Made by a program: the position numbers and the translations under genes. 64,000 bases of DNA from Eretmocerus hayati. Lineage: Eukaryota; Arthropoda; Insecta; Hymenoptera; Aphelinidae. The notes beneath the pieces were generated by a model. It made no database searches and was not told where the DNA came from. It worked only from the letters and a program-made list of their open reading frames with translations. Below, one piece after another: positions 35,125 to 49,200 of the stretch (position 1 is the stretch's first letter; every line of letters begins with the position of its first letter). Location of the stretch: positions 88,461,907-88,525,906 of the forward strand of contig CM056744.1 of assembly GCA_029851415.1 (NCBI GenBank), written 5' to 3'.

Positions 35125-37333
35125 GAGTAATCACGTCAAAAATGTGTCGTAAAAATTTTTTGAGAAGTTGTCTGATGCTGAAAATTGAGATCGAGAGGAT
35201 GATGAAATTTCTAACGTTGGAAAGGTTCAATTAAAACTTCTTTATTTGTTTGATTCTATATTTTCGTCCCAGATTATTTGTTTAAAATATGTCAGACTCA
35301 TAGATTTTGTAGTTTAGAATTAATGATATGATATATTTTTCTTCAAAGTCTTGATACATATCGATCGATTTTGGCTTTGAAAGCATTTTGAAACAATTGA
35401 GGTTTTGAAGAATCGCATAATCTGCCAAATATTTCAATGTAGCTTCCCAAGACAATATTGAAGGCGCTCTCTTTACGCTTTTTCGGAAAGTTCAGATTAT
35501 TGAACGTTTATCGTATGTACTTTTAATTTTTACACGGCTTTCACGTGCTCGAAAATAAGCCTGCAGAATCATAGAAAATCTTCATACCGGGCGCAAACTG
35601 GTATTCAGTGTATTTTTAATGTTTTGCCTGATATTGGAATACCTGCGTGTTCATCATCATTTGATTTTAGCCATTATGGGATGATAGAAATTGCTAACTT
35701 GAAAAGATACTCCCAAGCATCTCTGAGCCTCACAAATGATTATAGAAATGGGTCAAATATGCAGATGTCTGAAACAAAATTTTCTACGGGAAAATTCAAT
35801 ACACTGCCTGATTTGAACTTATCTCTCACGTCCTGTAAGGGAGATTATGGATAGAAAAACCACATTTGAAGGAGCCTACCGATAGTCAATTCATCATACT
35901 GACCAATGAGGAATATACAACTGTGGAATCTGAAAAAACACCAAAAGTATAATTTTTGAAGAAACTATTCCACATTCCTGAGATCACCAGATTATCTTGG
36001 GTGTTTCACTCACATAAAAGTATATTATGGAACTTCAGAAATCAAGAAGTTAGCCCGACAATTTTAGATGAGAGAACTGATTTTAGAAATCCCTCAGTTC
36101 AAAATAAAAATTTCAAGTATTCTAGAAGTTGACTCTTGCTCGAAATGTTTAATGCTTATTGTGATTTATGACAATCATTCAATATCTCACTTGGAAGGTT
36201 TCAGATTATTTTAGTAAAACTGAGTTCAAAAATTAAAGTCAATCATGTACCAAGCAGTATACTCTTTAAAATAGAAAGATTATATCAGAATAATCAGAGA
36301 TATCATATTTTAATGAGTGCTGTGATGTATAGATTATCTAGAATGAACTTGAAATCTTTTAATTGGCTCAAAGAAGTTATATCTTTAAACTCTAACTTGA
36401 TTCCAGATGTCGTATTATTGTATGTCTTCCATCTCCAAATAGCTTTCAATATCAAATAAGACCTCACCCCACTTACTCTGATTGAGATTATGTGGATCTT
36501 CCATTTCTAAATAGATTTTCGAGGCTAAGAAAAAGTATTTACAAAACCAGTTTTGAGTGAAAAAATTATCATTTATCATGAACAAAGACAATATACTTTT
36601 GAAGAATAGAGAATTGGTAGTAACATAATTAAAAATATCAAGTATTGGACAATGCTTTGATGTTTGAGTTTACCTATGACAATCTTGAAATCTTATCTAG
36701 CGAGTCGAAGGACTAATTTCTCTTGAATCTAACTTGATTCTAGACGTCAAATTATTGCATGACTTGCATTTCCTGAATGATTCCAATATGCAATGGAATC
36801 TCATTACATTTGCTGAGTTTGATACATCATTTACCGTCAAATTAGTTCTCAATTCTAGGGAAAAAAAAGTTACAAAACCTATCCTCCCCATTTCGTCTGA
36901 GCTACCAATAGTAATGAAATGATGAGCATTCTCATTTTGGAGATGTGGACCATCTCTAAATTCTAAGTACTCAGAGCACAATGATTCTCTGCACATGAAG
37001 ATGATTATAACCATGTGTACAAATATCTCCTGATGCAGTTGTTGCTATAACCAAATGTCAGGAAAATTTTCTGTGAGACTGACATTCAAGTCGCTGAAAG
37101 CATTTTGATCTTTCATTGATGAATCGTAACCATTCAGGGGTCCCCACAGTTGGTCAACGATAGTGATTCACTGGTGGCATAAGGAATATCTAATATCTAG
37201 GAGTTCCAGTGATGAACTTTTGGGAGGAATTTTATGGAAGCACAGTCTCATAGACATCTAGGTTCTCAGTTGAAGGAATTTGATGAAAGAAGGTACTGAT
37301 AGACATCTATATTCTTGGTGAACATTAAATGTC

Positions 37334-37930
37334 TATTATTGATGAAGTGGACCATTTCTATCACAGAAGCTTAAGGTTACCTTACGAGCTACCACAAAAT
37401 TATATTTTGTGATGGTTACTTGAACGAATTACTGGTATCAGACAGTAGCTAGAATTATACAACATGTCAAGACTTTGTTGCTGATAGAATTCTAACTACT
37501 GTCTAATTCATTCAAGTAATCATCACAAAATGTTATTTGGTAGTAGCTCGTAAGGCAGCCATAAGCATTTGTGATAGAAATGGTGCACTTTACCAATAAT
37601 CTTCTGGGAATATATTGAACTGCGAGTCAAGTTACACACAATATTTTCATTAAAATAAATTGAAATTATATTTTGTGATGGTTACTTGAATGAATTACTG
37701 GTATCAGACAGTAGCTAGAATTATACAACATGTCAAGACTTTGTTGCTGATAGAATTCTAACTACTGTCTAATTCATTCAAGTAACCATCACAAAATGTT
37801 ATTTGGTAGTAGCTCGCGAGGCAGCCATAAGCATTTGTGATAGAGATGGTGCACTTTACCAATAATCTTCTGGGAATATATTGAACTGCGAGTCAAGTTA
37901 CACACAATAGTTTGATTAAAATAAATTGAA
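37334..37930. repeat. Palindromic element with 266-bp direct duplication
   Basis: 37,334-37,600 is a palindrome centred near 37,467: ACCATTTCTATCACA...CTTACGAGCTACCAC matches the complement of its right half. The segment from 37,397 is then repeated from 37,663 (period 266 bp), adding a second, partial palindrome. It is probably a MITE followed by an unequal or slippage duplication. Confidence 0.82.
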
Positions 37931-38337
37931 ATGGAGCATCATGAGATGACACTAATACATTTGTTCATGACAGAACTGCTATTCCAAGTATTAACTTGAA
38001 TGGAAAGAAACTGGAATATTGAGATGATAAACTGCATCCCTGGATGAAAGATCTTGTAAATCATGAAAAACGTATTGCATCGCCTCTTGATTAGCACTAT
38101 TCCCACAGTCATAATTTGACAATCAGAAATCACGTCCGATATACTTGTAGTACCTAACTCAGAACTAATGATATCAGAAAATCGCGAAGAAACTGGAAAC
38201 TGGAGACACAGAATCATCACATATCACCCACACCGAAAAACATAATGAATGGCATCGAAATTAGGGTATCCTAGATGTAAAACATTCGAAAAGGTTAGAT
38301 ACACGCAATCTGTTCTGCTAGCGTCGGCTGCATGTTG

Positions 38338-38541
38338 CAGATCGCCAGCGCTGGCCGCCTGCTTGCCAACGCTATATAGAATTTATATTGCCCCTTTTTC
38401 TAGACACACCAATACACCAGTGACCCGGTGTATCGCCGCCAGATCGCCAGCGCTGGCCGCCTGCTTGCCAACGCTATATAGAATTTATATTGCCCCTTCT
38501 TCTAGACACACCAATACACCAGTGACCCGGTGTATCGGTGT
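38338..38541. repeat. 102-bp tandem duplication of the hairpin block (unit 4)
   Basis: CAGATCGCCAGCGCTGGCCG starts at 38,338 and 38,440, and each copy includes a CACACCAATACACC/GGTGTATCG hairpin. The first copy's hairpin is cut short at GTATCGCC. The overlapping 135-codon frame (38,249-38,656) is produced by the repeat. Confidence 0.9.
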
Positions 38542-38695
38542 GCCCATAGCAGAAGGTTTGTGTACAGTGCCCGAATCGATCGACCCGGCTAGAATCGAGA
38601 TATGCCCATGGGCAAGCCAGCGATTAATGCGAGAGGCGATCGAGAATAGCGATTAATTTCGAGAGAAAATCAAGTTCTAGAGTAATAGGTGCGGA

Positions 38696-41600
38696 CTAGA
38701 ACGAGCGATGCGCGCTACGCGCGCGGATTCCTAGTTGGCGATTTCTATTGCTGGCCCAAGACATTTCATTCTTTCAGACAGATATTCATAGTTATCGTTC
38801 AATCTTGAGCATAATCTCCTAGAAAATTCCAAAGATAATTTTTTTATAACTCTTACGTACCGATATCAAATGATGACCGGCTTGTCTGTGAAATTTTAAT
38901 CCCAATATTCTACTGTGATTTCCGTTCATTACGGGCCAAATCTCATGTTTAACTTTCTCGTATAACTGTAACCAATGTTTTCAATCCGGTGAATTTTTCC
39001 GAGTCATGTTAGTGCCTTGTATTTTTGATAAATATGGAGACTTCTATTGTAATAATTTTGAAATGCAGATATTCTAATAGATGCTTTGAGAAGTCAGAAA
39101 ATTATGCTATCAAAATGGTTACATTCAATCTTATTTAACGAGCATGTCCTCGAGACTTCTGACTGATGATAAAAAACCAAATTCACCATTTGCTTTCCAA
39201 AGGACTGAATCAGAATGTACACCAAGAAGTATATATTATTTTAAGTATTCCAATATTTTCCAGTCCTGTAAAAATACATCTCCCGCCCTGAGCACCAGAT
39301 CAAGTTTAATTTGTTTTCCGAAAAAATATTGTGTCTAGTACAAAACAAACTTGGAATTTTTGTTTAGTCTTCTAACGTTCGAATTCTGCTCAGTCTTGGG
39401 AAAAGTTCTCTTCGCTGATTGAAACAAAGCAATTTCACAATGCACATACTCTAGTGACTTCTGGATCTCCAAATTTCCTCTTAGCCATATTTAGAATCAA
39501 ACATACAGCCCCAAATATGCAAGGAGGTGACAGAAATCGATTTTTTTGTGCTGAATATCCAAAATTTTCGATCCCCACGCCGAGCGATTCAGAATTTGAA
39601 AAAGTATTTGATGTTGTTGATATCAAGAATTCATTTCTTGATCAATTTTAATGAGCGAAAAGAAACAATAAGATCTTCTTTGATAATCTGAAAAATCAAA
39701 TAAGAGTAGAGGCTTTGACGAATAGATTCGTTCTCGGGAACTTTGAATTTATCAAGCGACTCAGAATATTGCTCTATCACATCTCCCACTCGATTATTCG
39801 ATAGAATCTCATTATATTCACTAAATTGAACATGTCATATACCTATATAATCTTCAATTCGAGTCCGAAATATAATGAAAAAGTAGGCCGTGTGTTCACG
39901 TGTCTCTTTATGAATTGTCATGATACAACAATTGGTTGTCATCATAACTTTTCAAGAGTGTTTACACTCAATTTGATAGGAGCAAGACCACCAACAAACA
40001 GGAAAAATCTCAAACGATAATGTATGATAAATACTCAGAAATCTCAAAAGCTCAAGATCAGTAGTGATATGCTTAAGCTGTGAGGTAAATCTAATATCAT
40101 ACCGATTGAGAATATGATATTTCTAGAGTATTTTATGGCATAAAGTGATTATGGTTATTCAAGCTGTGACCAATGAGTGTTGATGTCCTACTATTGTCTA
40201 TTATGATGATCCATGATATTTCAGTGAATTATCTAACACCTTTCCAACCGAAAATACGTTTTTATTATATATTTCGTGCCCAAAAGATACTAAGATATCC
40301 CTTTAGAGATCAATTATTCTAGTACCTTATCGGACCTCTACTTCATCCCTATTAGATCGAGCAGTTGATAGGAAAGAATCCAATATTTCGATGCTTGGAT
40401 CAAAATCGTCTATTGTTGATTTTTATCCACAATCCATCAGAGTTTACTGGTCGTATTTTTGATAGAATAAACTGATCAAAAATAACACATCCCAAAGAAC
40501 CCGTTGATTGAAGATCATCATAGTTACTTGGTCGAATTGAGGATTAACAACTGTGGAACATGAGAGAAATGAATGTCGAATTTTGCAAGGAACTATGGAA
40601 CATTTCTGAGCTAAACTGCTTATTCAGGGTTTATAAACTAAACACGTTCTATCAAGTAAAGCAAAGCCCAAGGGATTCACTTGAAAATTTCGATAGAAAG
40701 AGTGATCCCTGGAATTTTTTAGACCAAGGGAGGAATCAAATTCATCTAGCGATGGAATTTTGGTTTGCCTTTCGTGACTGCGAATTCATTCTTCAATTAT
40801 CTATCAGCAAGTCAGATGATAGGAAACAGACAAATAGCCCGATATTCGTATCACAACTACGACTAATTTCACGATGATGTTGAAACTGTTCCGAACTATT
40901 CAAGAACTTTCTTCATCTATCTTTCTCAAATAGTACTCGAGGAAATTGGAATTGCTGTCTTATTTGACAATTTCAAACCAATGAAAACACCTAATATTGA
41001 ACCCTTGTTCATCTGTTGATTGAAATCCTGACACTTGAAAATAATTTCCAATTCTTAATTCAGACGCAATGTATACTGGATAACTGTTTACTGGTGACCC
41101 ACATTCCTGACCCGTGACGTTTGGCAAGCAACACTTTAAACCATTTAATTCTCGTATTCTCCTGTGTCAAAGATAAAAACGTACTAATCTTCGCATATTT
41201 TGAACCACTCAGAGTAAATTGAGCTGGAATCCAAGTATCATTGCTTGATTGACAAAGGTATTGCTTGTGAGTCATTACATAAAAAGAAATCCACAGGAGC
41301 ATTGTATACCATTTTACCGGTGGGTACAATAATATTATGGAATCAGGTGGTTTTCGAGTTGGCCCAATCATTATCTGAGACCTACTCATTCTTCCACTTA
41401 ATACAGAATCATAGTTTGAGGGAATTTATGTCAATCGCGCCAAATCAAATCAAGTTTTACTATTTGATCTCATAATGTAGGTTTTGTTTATAAGTTAAAC
41501 TGACACCCAACAAATCAAGATTACTTCCTCGTTTTCATCCACAAAAAATACACAGATATCGCAAGAGAGATTGCCCATCTATTATCAAAATGAATAATGG

Positions 41601-43987
41601 GAAACAAATTGAATAATGGGAAAACGTTCCAAATACTCCGATATTCGGATCAAAAAGTTTCCCTGACAATTTTGTTTCACCGACTGATCCGACTTTATCT
41701 ATCGTTGCCTGTAAAATAATCATGTTTGAGTAATCAAATGGAAAAGAGTCTATCACCTGGAAATTCATCGCAGAGGCAGGGGTGAATTGCATTGTATCAT
41801 TCTGCATTGTACAATTGCAGGATCTGCGATTGCTAAGTTCGTCAGGCCTGCAATTTCTGGATAATGTATCAAAACGTTTCAAGCTATTTTGGGGCAGTAC
41901 TCACGAATCTTTGTTTAGAAAAAAAGTAAATCTGAATAAGAAGATTCTGATTTTGATTTGTAATGGTTCATGAAAATCTGTGTGACCTGCAACGACCCTA
42001 ACTTTGAGAACTATAGAGCATGTTAGTGAATTTGGGGAGTTCAGAGTTTTGGATCTATCATATACAGATCAAAATATAACAATACCCTTGTAGAGTGAAG
42101 AAATGATATCAAAACAATCAAAACGATCAAATATAAATCAGGGCTCTGCTGAGTAGAATTGCTTTTATGTATTCCAAATGTTTTCAAAGTTGACACAAAA
42201 CACGGAGTTTACCCATCACCAAGTTGCTGTCTATTTTTGTTAATATCTTTCATTTCTCGAAAGATCTTCAAACTTATGATAATAGGTGTGGAATTCAAGC
42301 TCCAAATTTTTTAGCTCAGTTACTACTTTTAATGGAGAAAATGGTTATTTTGTTACCAAAAAACTAAATTCTAAATTTCAAGGACTCAGACAACAAAGAT
42401 TGTCCCTCAAAATGCAATGTGCTCTATCTTCATATGTCTCTCGATAAAGTGTTACAAGCATTTGTGTGAAGAGAGCTATATCGAACTCGATAGAAGCAAG
42501 ACCACTAATAAACAGACATATGGTTTTATACCAGATAACTGGTCTTGAGATCTCATCAGAATCATTATAGTTGTTCAATATATGATGGGAAATTGATACA
42601 ACGGCAATTCAGTATTCAGTGTTCTTAGAGTATTAAATGGAGAAATGTACTTTAATAGATGGAATTTTCTGATCATTACAAACTTCCTACTGTTGTCTAC
42701 TGTCAAGATTTTGGTAATTGATCAGATTGTGGGATTAATTTGTGATCACATCAAAAAAGTATATAGCTTTCATCAAAAAGCAAGTCAAAGTCCTATATTC
42801 AGTCTCTTAGCAAAACTCAGATCTCAAGTTTGAGATTGAAAAATATGAGTACGCTTGGTACAAGATAACAATACATTACCATATACCTCACGAAAACTTC
42901 TTGTTGTCAGAAGTCCTAATATTTCAAACAACAATCTCACTCGCTTTTCCAGTAGCGGATGATAGATAGTCTTATATTAAATACTCTTTGTCTAGATAAC
43001 GAGTAATGAATATATTCTGAGTATCATGATTAAAAAATTATACAGAAAATGGTATCCATGAAATTAGCTCTTCTCAGACTGAATTGTTTCTCTTTTTATG
43101 CCAGATGTTTAATCACTGGTTGACTTGCGTAAATTTGATTTTCTAACTCATATACTTCCAGGTAGCACTCTGGAAATTTGAAAGCAATTCATTGTATAGT
43201 AGTCAGTGGTTTGATGTTTAGATTCATCTAAAATGAAGTGGGAATTGTTAGACTCAGAGCATTAGTTTCCCTCACTTCCAACTTGATATTAGATGTCGAA
43301 TCAATTTATACCTTTCAAAAAACAAATTTCTTCCAATATTGAATAAAAGCTCACCTCATTTCCCAAGTTTAACATGCAATAGATCTTTTATTACTGAATT
43401 GACTTTCAAGACTAAAAAAAGATAGCTATAAAACGCAATCTTAATATATTCCACACCAGCTGCCAATTGTAATGGGAAAATGGATATGCCTTTTTCCTGA
43501 AATTGACTATCATTATCACTACACACTTCTCAAAACAAAATGAAGAATCCACCTTCTCACCGCTTGTTTTAAAATCATCCACAAATCTGATCATACTCAA
43601 CAAATGATACATATGATCAATAGCACCGAAACACATGAGCAGCATCCCCATTAGGAAGTCCGATACGTATAAAACGTCTGAGGTTAGATTGTCAGAATAT
43701 CTTCTGCTATATCGTCGGCTGCATGCTGTATATCGCCATATAGAATATAGGCGCTATATGATATAGCGCTATGGGATCTATCATGCCCCCTCTTCCAGAC
43801 ACACCAATACACCGATGACCCGGTGTATCGGTGTGTCCAGCAGAAGGCGCGTATAGAGCAAGAACAACGAATCGATCGAGCAAGAATCGAGACATCCCCA
43901 TGGGCAGGCCAGCGATTAGTTCGATACATAAACGAGATCAGCGATACGATTCGAGCGAAATTGCCATCCTAGAGTCATAAGAGCGGA
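38696..43987 (-). mobile_element. Helitron-like unit 3
   Basis: The unit starts TCCGCTCTTATGACTC at 43,987; unit 6 starts with the same subtype, and their first 150 bp are almost identical. The hairpin CACACCAATACACCG/CGGTGTATCGGTGTG is at 43,800-43,835. The interior near 43,220-43,430 resembles unit 4 near 36,350-36,540 and 36,690-36,860. The 3' hairpin is at 38,710-38,724 and CTAG at 38,696-38,699. Several short frames exist (for example 40,560-40,877 + and 41,535-41,882 -) with no recognised motif. No nested transposon is obvious, and it is the shortest unit (5.3 kb). Confidence 0.72.
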
Positions 43988-44129
43988 CTAGACTCAGAGA
44001 TGCGCGCTATGCGCGCGGATTTCAAGTTAGCGATGTTTTTTTTGCAAGCTCGAGATGTCCTGTACAATATCTCACATTTTGTTCAGATGTACTCATTCAG
44101 AGATAATATGGTTCAATCTTGAGCGCAAT

Positions 44130-44790
44130 CTCCTAGCGCGAGGATTTCAAGTTAGTAGTTTTCATTGCTCGCTCGAGATCATCTCTCGTTCGCAGAAAGG
44201 CATTCAGAGTCATGGTACAATCTTGACATCGATAAAAGATCGATAAAAGACCTGAAGATTCTCGGAGATTAGACCATGATCGCCCAAAATTACATACCAG
44301 CCAGCCTCCGAATTTCTTTGACACTCACTGTTACAGGGTATTGTCATTCCAAACGAGAATCGATACAGTAATACCATATAAATTTTATTCTCCACTATTC
44401 GCCGGCGTTTGTAGGGTATGGGACAAAATTTTTTGAAAAAGATCGCTAATAGGTCCACGCTTTTATGAACATAGATTTTTCACAATTTTTGGATAAGCTC
44501 TCTTTTTCAGTTAGGACTTATAAGAAGTGTATTAGTTTTCGTGAATACGTAATTTAGGATTTTGCTGAATCACGGCAACGTCATAGATAGATATATTTGC
44601 GCGGATTTTCAGTCTCGAAATTGTTGATACCGGCTCGAAAGATAGTCGGGATGATTGTAGACTCCCATTTCAGTTCCGGCGTTTCTAAGAAAATTTGTAG
44701 ACATCAGTTTAATTCCATTATTAGAGATGCGCGTTACACACGCGGATTCCTAGTTAATAATTTTTATGAGGTTTCGAGATATTCTATGCA
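44130..44790 (-). repeat. Decayed Helitron 3'-end fragments inside unit 2
   Basis: Three degenerate versions of the terminal word (plus strand: GCGCG...GGATTTCAAGTTAG) occur near 44,135, 44,595 and 44,722. The third reads GAGATGCGCGTTACACACGC, with a damaged hairpin and no CTAG at the right spacing. They look like older 3' ends passed over by the current one. Confidence 0.6.
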
Positions 44791-46297
44791 TTATCTTATG
44801 TTCGCAGATGGCCACTGAAATGAGTGTTATGGTTCAATATTGGGAAAATTTTTTGAAAAATTATGGAAACAATCGGGAGGCGTGACTATTCTAAATCGAG
44901 CGATCCAGCCAGAATTGAGATACACTCCTTCCACGCGAAAAAAGCGATAATCCATGGAGACGTTCATAGTTATGGTTTTTTTTTGACCTTCAATGTCAAA
45001 ATAATTTTTAAATTTTTTCTTCTGTCACAGACGCAGTGTCTGAAATACAAGAATGTATGAGAACAACCCTTCAAATTTCAATATACAATATCCCACCCAG
45101 GATAATAACATTTCAAGCGAGTTTCAATGCACTCATACCACATGAATTGGATTAACAATAAGTAGTCCAAAGTTATAACCAAGATAAAATTGAGTCAGAT
45201 TCAAGGTGTGCAAAATACTTTCAGATATCACAAAACACCTCCATTCATGAATTCTTTTATCGAAATTAATTCCACTAAAAACACGCGCAAGTGATGTTTT
45301 CACCGACTGTCGAATTGCTAATACATTTAGCCTTTTTTTTTTTTTTGATACTTGTACCATAAATTTTCGCAAAAGATTTAAGACATTTCAGAAAATAAAT
45401 AAGTTCATGTTCAACTCTGAAAATGGGCGACGAATTAAACCCTCGAGACAATCTGGATTTGCAAAACTGTATTACGTTTAACCCTGATCTTTGAGTTGCA
45501 TGATATCCGGTTGTTTCTTCAAGAAATGATATATACATATATAGAGTGCCTACGGGAAATGATGGAAAATTGGTACCTTCAGAACAACAGCGATAGCTCA
45601 TCAACTATCAGTCTCCAGCATCTCGTCAAGATTTTTTGCTCGTAGATATTGGAAATTTAGAATTTCTGGAAACTAACCGTGTTCTAATTTTTCCGTCAAA
45701 GTTACCAGTTAAAGAATTGGAATTTTTGCTGGCATTGACCCCCGATGAGTTTGGAGATAGACGTTTTTTAGTCAAAATTTTAAGCCCGAGCGTTCGGGTA
45801 TTCCTGGGTATGATAGTTTTCCTAGGATCTTCCATCGATAACATTTTCAACTCAAGTATCCAGATATCCTCCAGGTTTGGTGATCTACCCGAATTTTGGG
45901 ATCGATTTTCCCCTAGCATAATTCCTTTCTGAACATTTGTATACATTTTTGTGAGTTAACTTGATCTTCTGTGTTAAATTTTTTCAATGATTCTTCATGC
46001 GACAGAATTCACTGCTGAGTATCTGAGATTCGCGGACTTATTTGTATTCTTGTATTTTGAAAATTCTATCTTCCTGACAAAATTGTTGGTCCCAGAATCT
46101 GGATATTCACGGGTGTATTTGCGTTCCTGGGATTTAGAAATGAGTATTCTTCCCTGCAGAATTCTCCATAAAAGAAACTTAGTATTCAGAGTTGCTATCA
46201 TCGAATGAAAAATCAAGAATTTCAAGACATGATTTGCGGAAATCATTAGGTCATTTGGAGAATTTCTTACTCGAGGAGGAAAAATTAATTTATTTAA

Positions 46298-49200
46298 GAG
46301 AAATGGACTTTGACTCTAAAATGTTTTTGGTGAATCTGGTTAATCGATGACTCTAATTTAGGATTTGCTGGTAAAATAGTGGAATCAGAAAAGTATGTCT
46401 ATCATGCACCGAGACTTGTATTTCTGATATATTGAAAAGTCGAATTCAGAATGGTCAAGGAGATCAAAGAAAACATAGAACTTGAGTAGATGGACAGGTA
46501 TCCTTGTAGACCTTAAATATTCTGAGCTGTTCAAGAATTAATCCCTCCAATTCCCGTACTCCATTCCAAATATTGTTGACAACAATTTAGGTGATCACAA
46601 AAGAGAAGTTCTATTAATCACAGGAATTTTGTATGGACCCAGAAATCTCGATGCATATGATTGAATACATGAAAGTACATATAAGTATTAGGACATCGAG
46701 TCGAGGAAAACTGAGCATTTAAGACAATATTTAGGAAAATATTCGTTTTCTCGAAGATAATATATCATTCTTGCTGAAAAACTTCTTGAAAGCACACTAT
46801 CGAATACTAAACACAATCAAATTGGTTTCATCAACGATTTCCACTCGAGAGTGGTGCTAGAAGTTTAGAATCTTCAAAAAGTACTCAGTATTCGAGTTTT
46901 CCAGGAAAAACTCCATATTTTTCGGTAAGGATGATTCTAGAAACTTTCTATTAAACACGGAGCAAGGTCCAACTTGCTTCATTCACAATCTTAATTTGAG
47001 AATGTGCGGGTTAACTTTTTTTCAACAAAACATTCAAAAGAAGTTATAGCTCCATTTTAGGACGAAAACCATAGATTAATTATTTGGGATTATGTTTGTT
47101 GTTTGATAGAACGTTTCAAAAATGATTATCAGCGGAAAATACGAATTTTCCCCCTTGAAAACTCGCTTACTAAATATATTTTGGGTGGGAAAAAATCCTA
47201 GCACCTTTTCGAAAAAAACCGTAGATAGAACCAATGTAATCGTGCTAAGTATTTAAACAGAGCACTCCGAAACATTTTTTAGCAAGAAAGGAGATACCTT
47301 CGAGGAAATGTCATTTCTGCAAAACATCGCTTTAGGTGTTCAGTTTATCTCGACAATTCAATTATATTTTAAATGTTCTTATGTATTTTCATGCATATCT
47401 ATTCATAAGAATCAAGTTACGACCCATACAACGAGCCCTGCGACTGATGGAGTTTCATCAGTCAAACTTTGGAAAAAAGCCTATCTCCTGTAGCACAGTT
47501 ATATAACTTTTTGGGTACATCGTAACGACAAATCCTAGCTCATTCAATTCCTCTATCTGGATTATGTAAATCTCGTGTGATTCTGAAAAGAGTTGAACTA
47601 ATACACTGTTGTAAATTCAAAGCCTTTAATGAGCCCTTAGAAGGCAAAATTTTTAATAATTGAGACAATTATACTATCACAAATTTATTCAATGATATTT
47701 GTCTCGAGTGCCCTTTGTCCTTTACAGCGATAACAGGAATGCCAAATTTCCGGAGTAAAGCTCATTCACAATGTTCTGGGGCGTTTGGACATTTTCGGTA
47801 TTTTCTTGCCGACTTCTGAACCAAAACTTTCAATACCAGGTATCTGAACGAATGACATGATTGAAATTTGTAAGTACATAATTTTTAAGTACATCTTCGA
47901 TAACAAAAAATCAACCCGTCCGCTCATTGAATGAGTAAGTCAATACAATGCGATATCGTTTGATCGTCGTAAAAAACTTGAGCAAATACGATGTCAAAAT
48001 TGAATCAAAGTATTTTACGGAGTTTCTTCGCATATTTTCCTCAAAAAGTACTTCAAAAATCGGAACTCTTACCTTTTCTCACAATTTCCAACCAGTGAAA
48101 AAACCTGATTCCGAATCAACATTCATCTATTGTCCGGGATTGTTAAACTCAAGAATATGCGCTATAGCGTCAAATCTGATCCAAGGCCGGTCTACATTTC
48201 CAAGATATGGGATCCGAAATCTTTTGCATCCATCTCAAATGACACGCTTGACTATTCAAAAAAATAACAATATGCTCTGATTACTATTCATTACCGGTCA
48301 AACTCGTAAGGAAATTCTTCGTGAAACTAACCAGGAATTCTATTCCGATGAGATTTTCCCGGATATTGAGGTTTCGTGTAGTATTGGAGAGGATGGAGAG
48401 TATTGTTCAAATTTTGAATTGCTGAGATTATGAGAAACGCTCCGAACAGTCAGAATATTGTGCTATTAGCAATTTTTCTCATTCTTGTTTGTTACTCATG
48501 TACATTATACCAAAATATAAGAAGAATATAAACACACATCTTTAGTGTGTATGAATTTATTCATCCCTTTCTATGTGTCAAAGGCTTAAAGAACTTTGTC
48601 AAATAATAAAGTAATCTTGAATGTTGAGATACACAATTACAATTTCATTTACATTTTTTCCAAGGCATAAGATTCATTTTAAATGAATCTCTCAGATTAG
48701 AGGATATTCTAGATGACCTTGTTAGAGTTCTTTAATGATACCCTCCGCTTATCAATCTCACACGGTAAAAAGAATTACGTATATTTAGTTTGAACCTATA
48801 ATGTATCAATTTCAGGATCATTATCCATTAGACAGTTACATTGTTGGAGCTGAATCTGGATTATACCAATTACAGTTCTTCTTACCGTTTCAATACATTG
48901 TAATCAAGTGCCATAGTCTTCCAAATATAATTTGATGGTCATCTCTAACTTGGTATAGTTTTCGAGTCTGGTAGATACTGTGTCAGGGATAATATGTGAT
49001 TGACCGTGTCTGATTGATTGGTTGTTCACCTAATTATATGCACTCTATAACACTCGGAACTCCACTTGGGAAAATGAGATACGTTTGCTCATATATTACT
49101 ATTCTAAAACCCAAAATAAATTGATACCTTCTTCTCCTCATATCAAATGTATCCCTTTTGGTCAAATGATGAAGTTAAGAGTGCTGTAGAGTGCAAATAG

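Larger units (their letters stand above)
33011..38695 (-). mobile_element. Helitron-like unit 4
   Basis: The unit starts TCCGCACCTATTACTC at 38,695, a start subtype not seen in other units. Its 5' hairpin block carries a 102-bp tandem duplication, so two hairpin copies occur (about 38,405-38,440 and 38,505-38,542). The interior holds a 321-bp palindromic MITE (34,804-35,124), a palindrome with a 266-bp direct duplication (37,334-37,930) and an internal repeat at about 36,350 versus 36,690. A decayed 3'-end word sits near 33,921. The 3' hairpin is at 33,025-33,039 and CTAG at 33,011-33,014. The last 700 bp match the end of unit 1. Confidence 0.72.

Noticed and set aside
34784..35139. TCACGTCA as target duplication of the 34,804 MITE
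   Set aside because: The two copies lie at different distances from the inverted repeats, so the match may be chance.
38249..38656. 135-codon frame, longest in the Helitron array
   Set aside because: It contains a 102-bp tandem duplication and the conserved hairpin block; no Rep or helicase motif is present.
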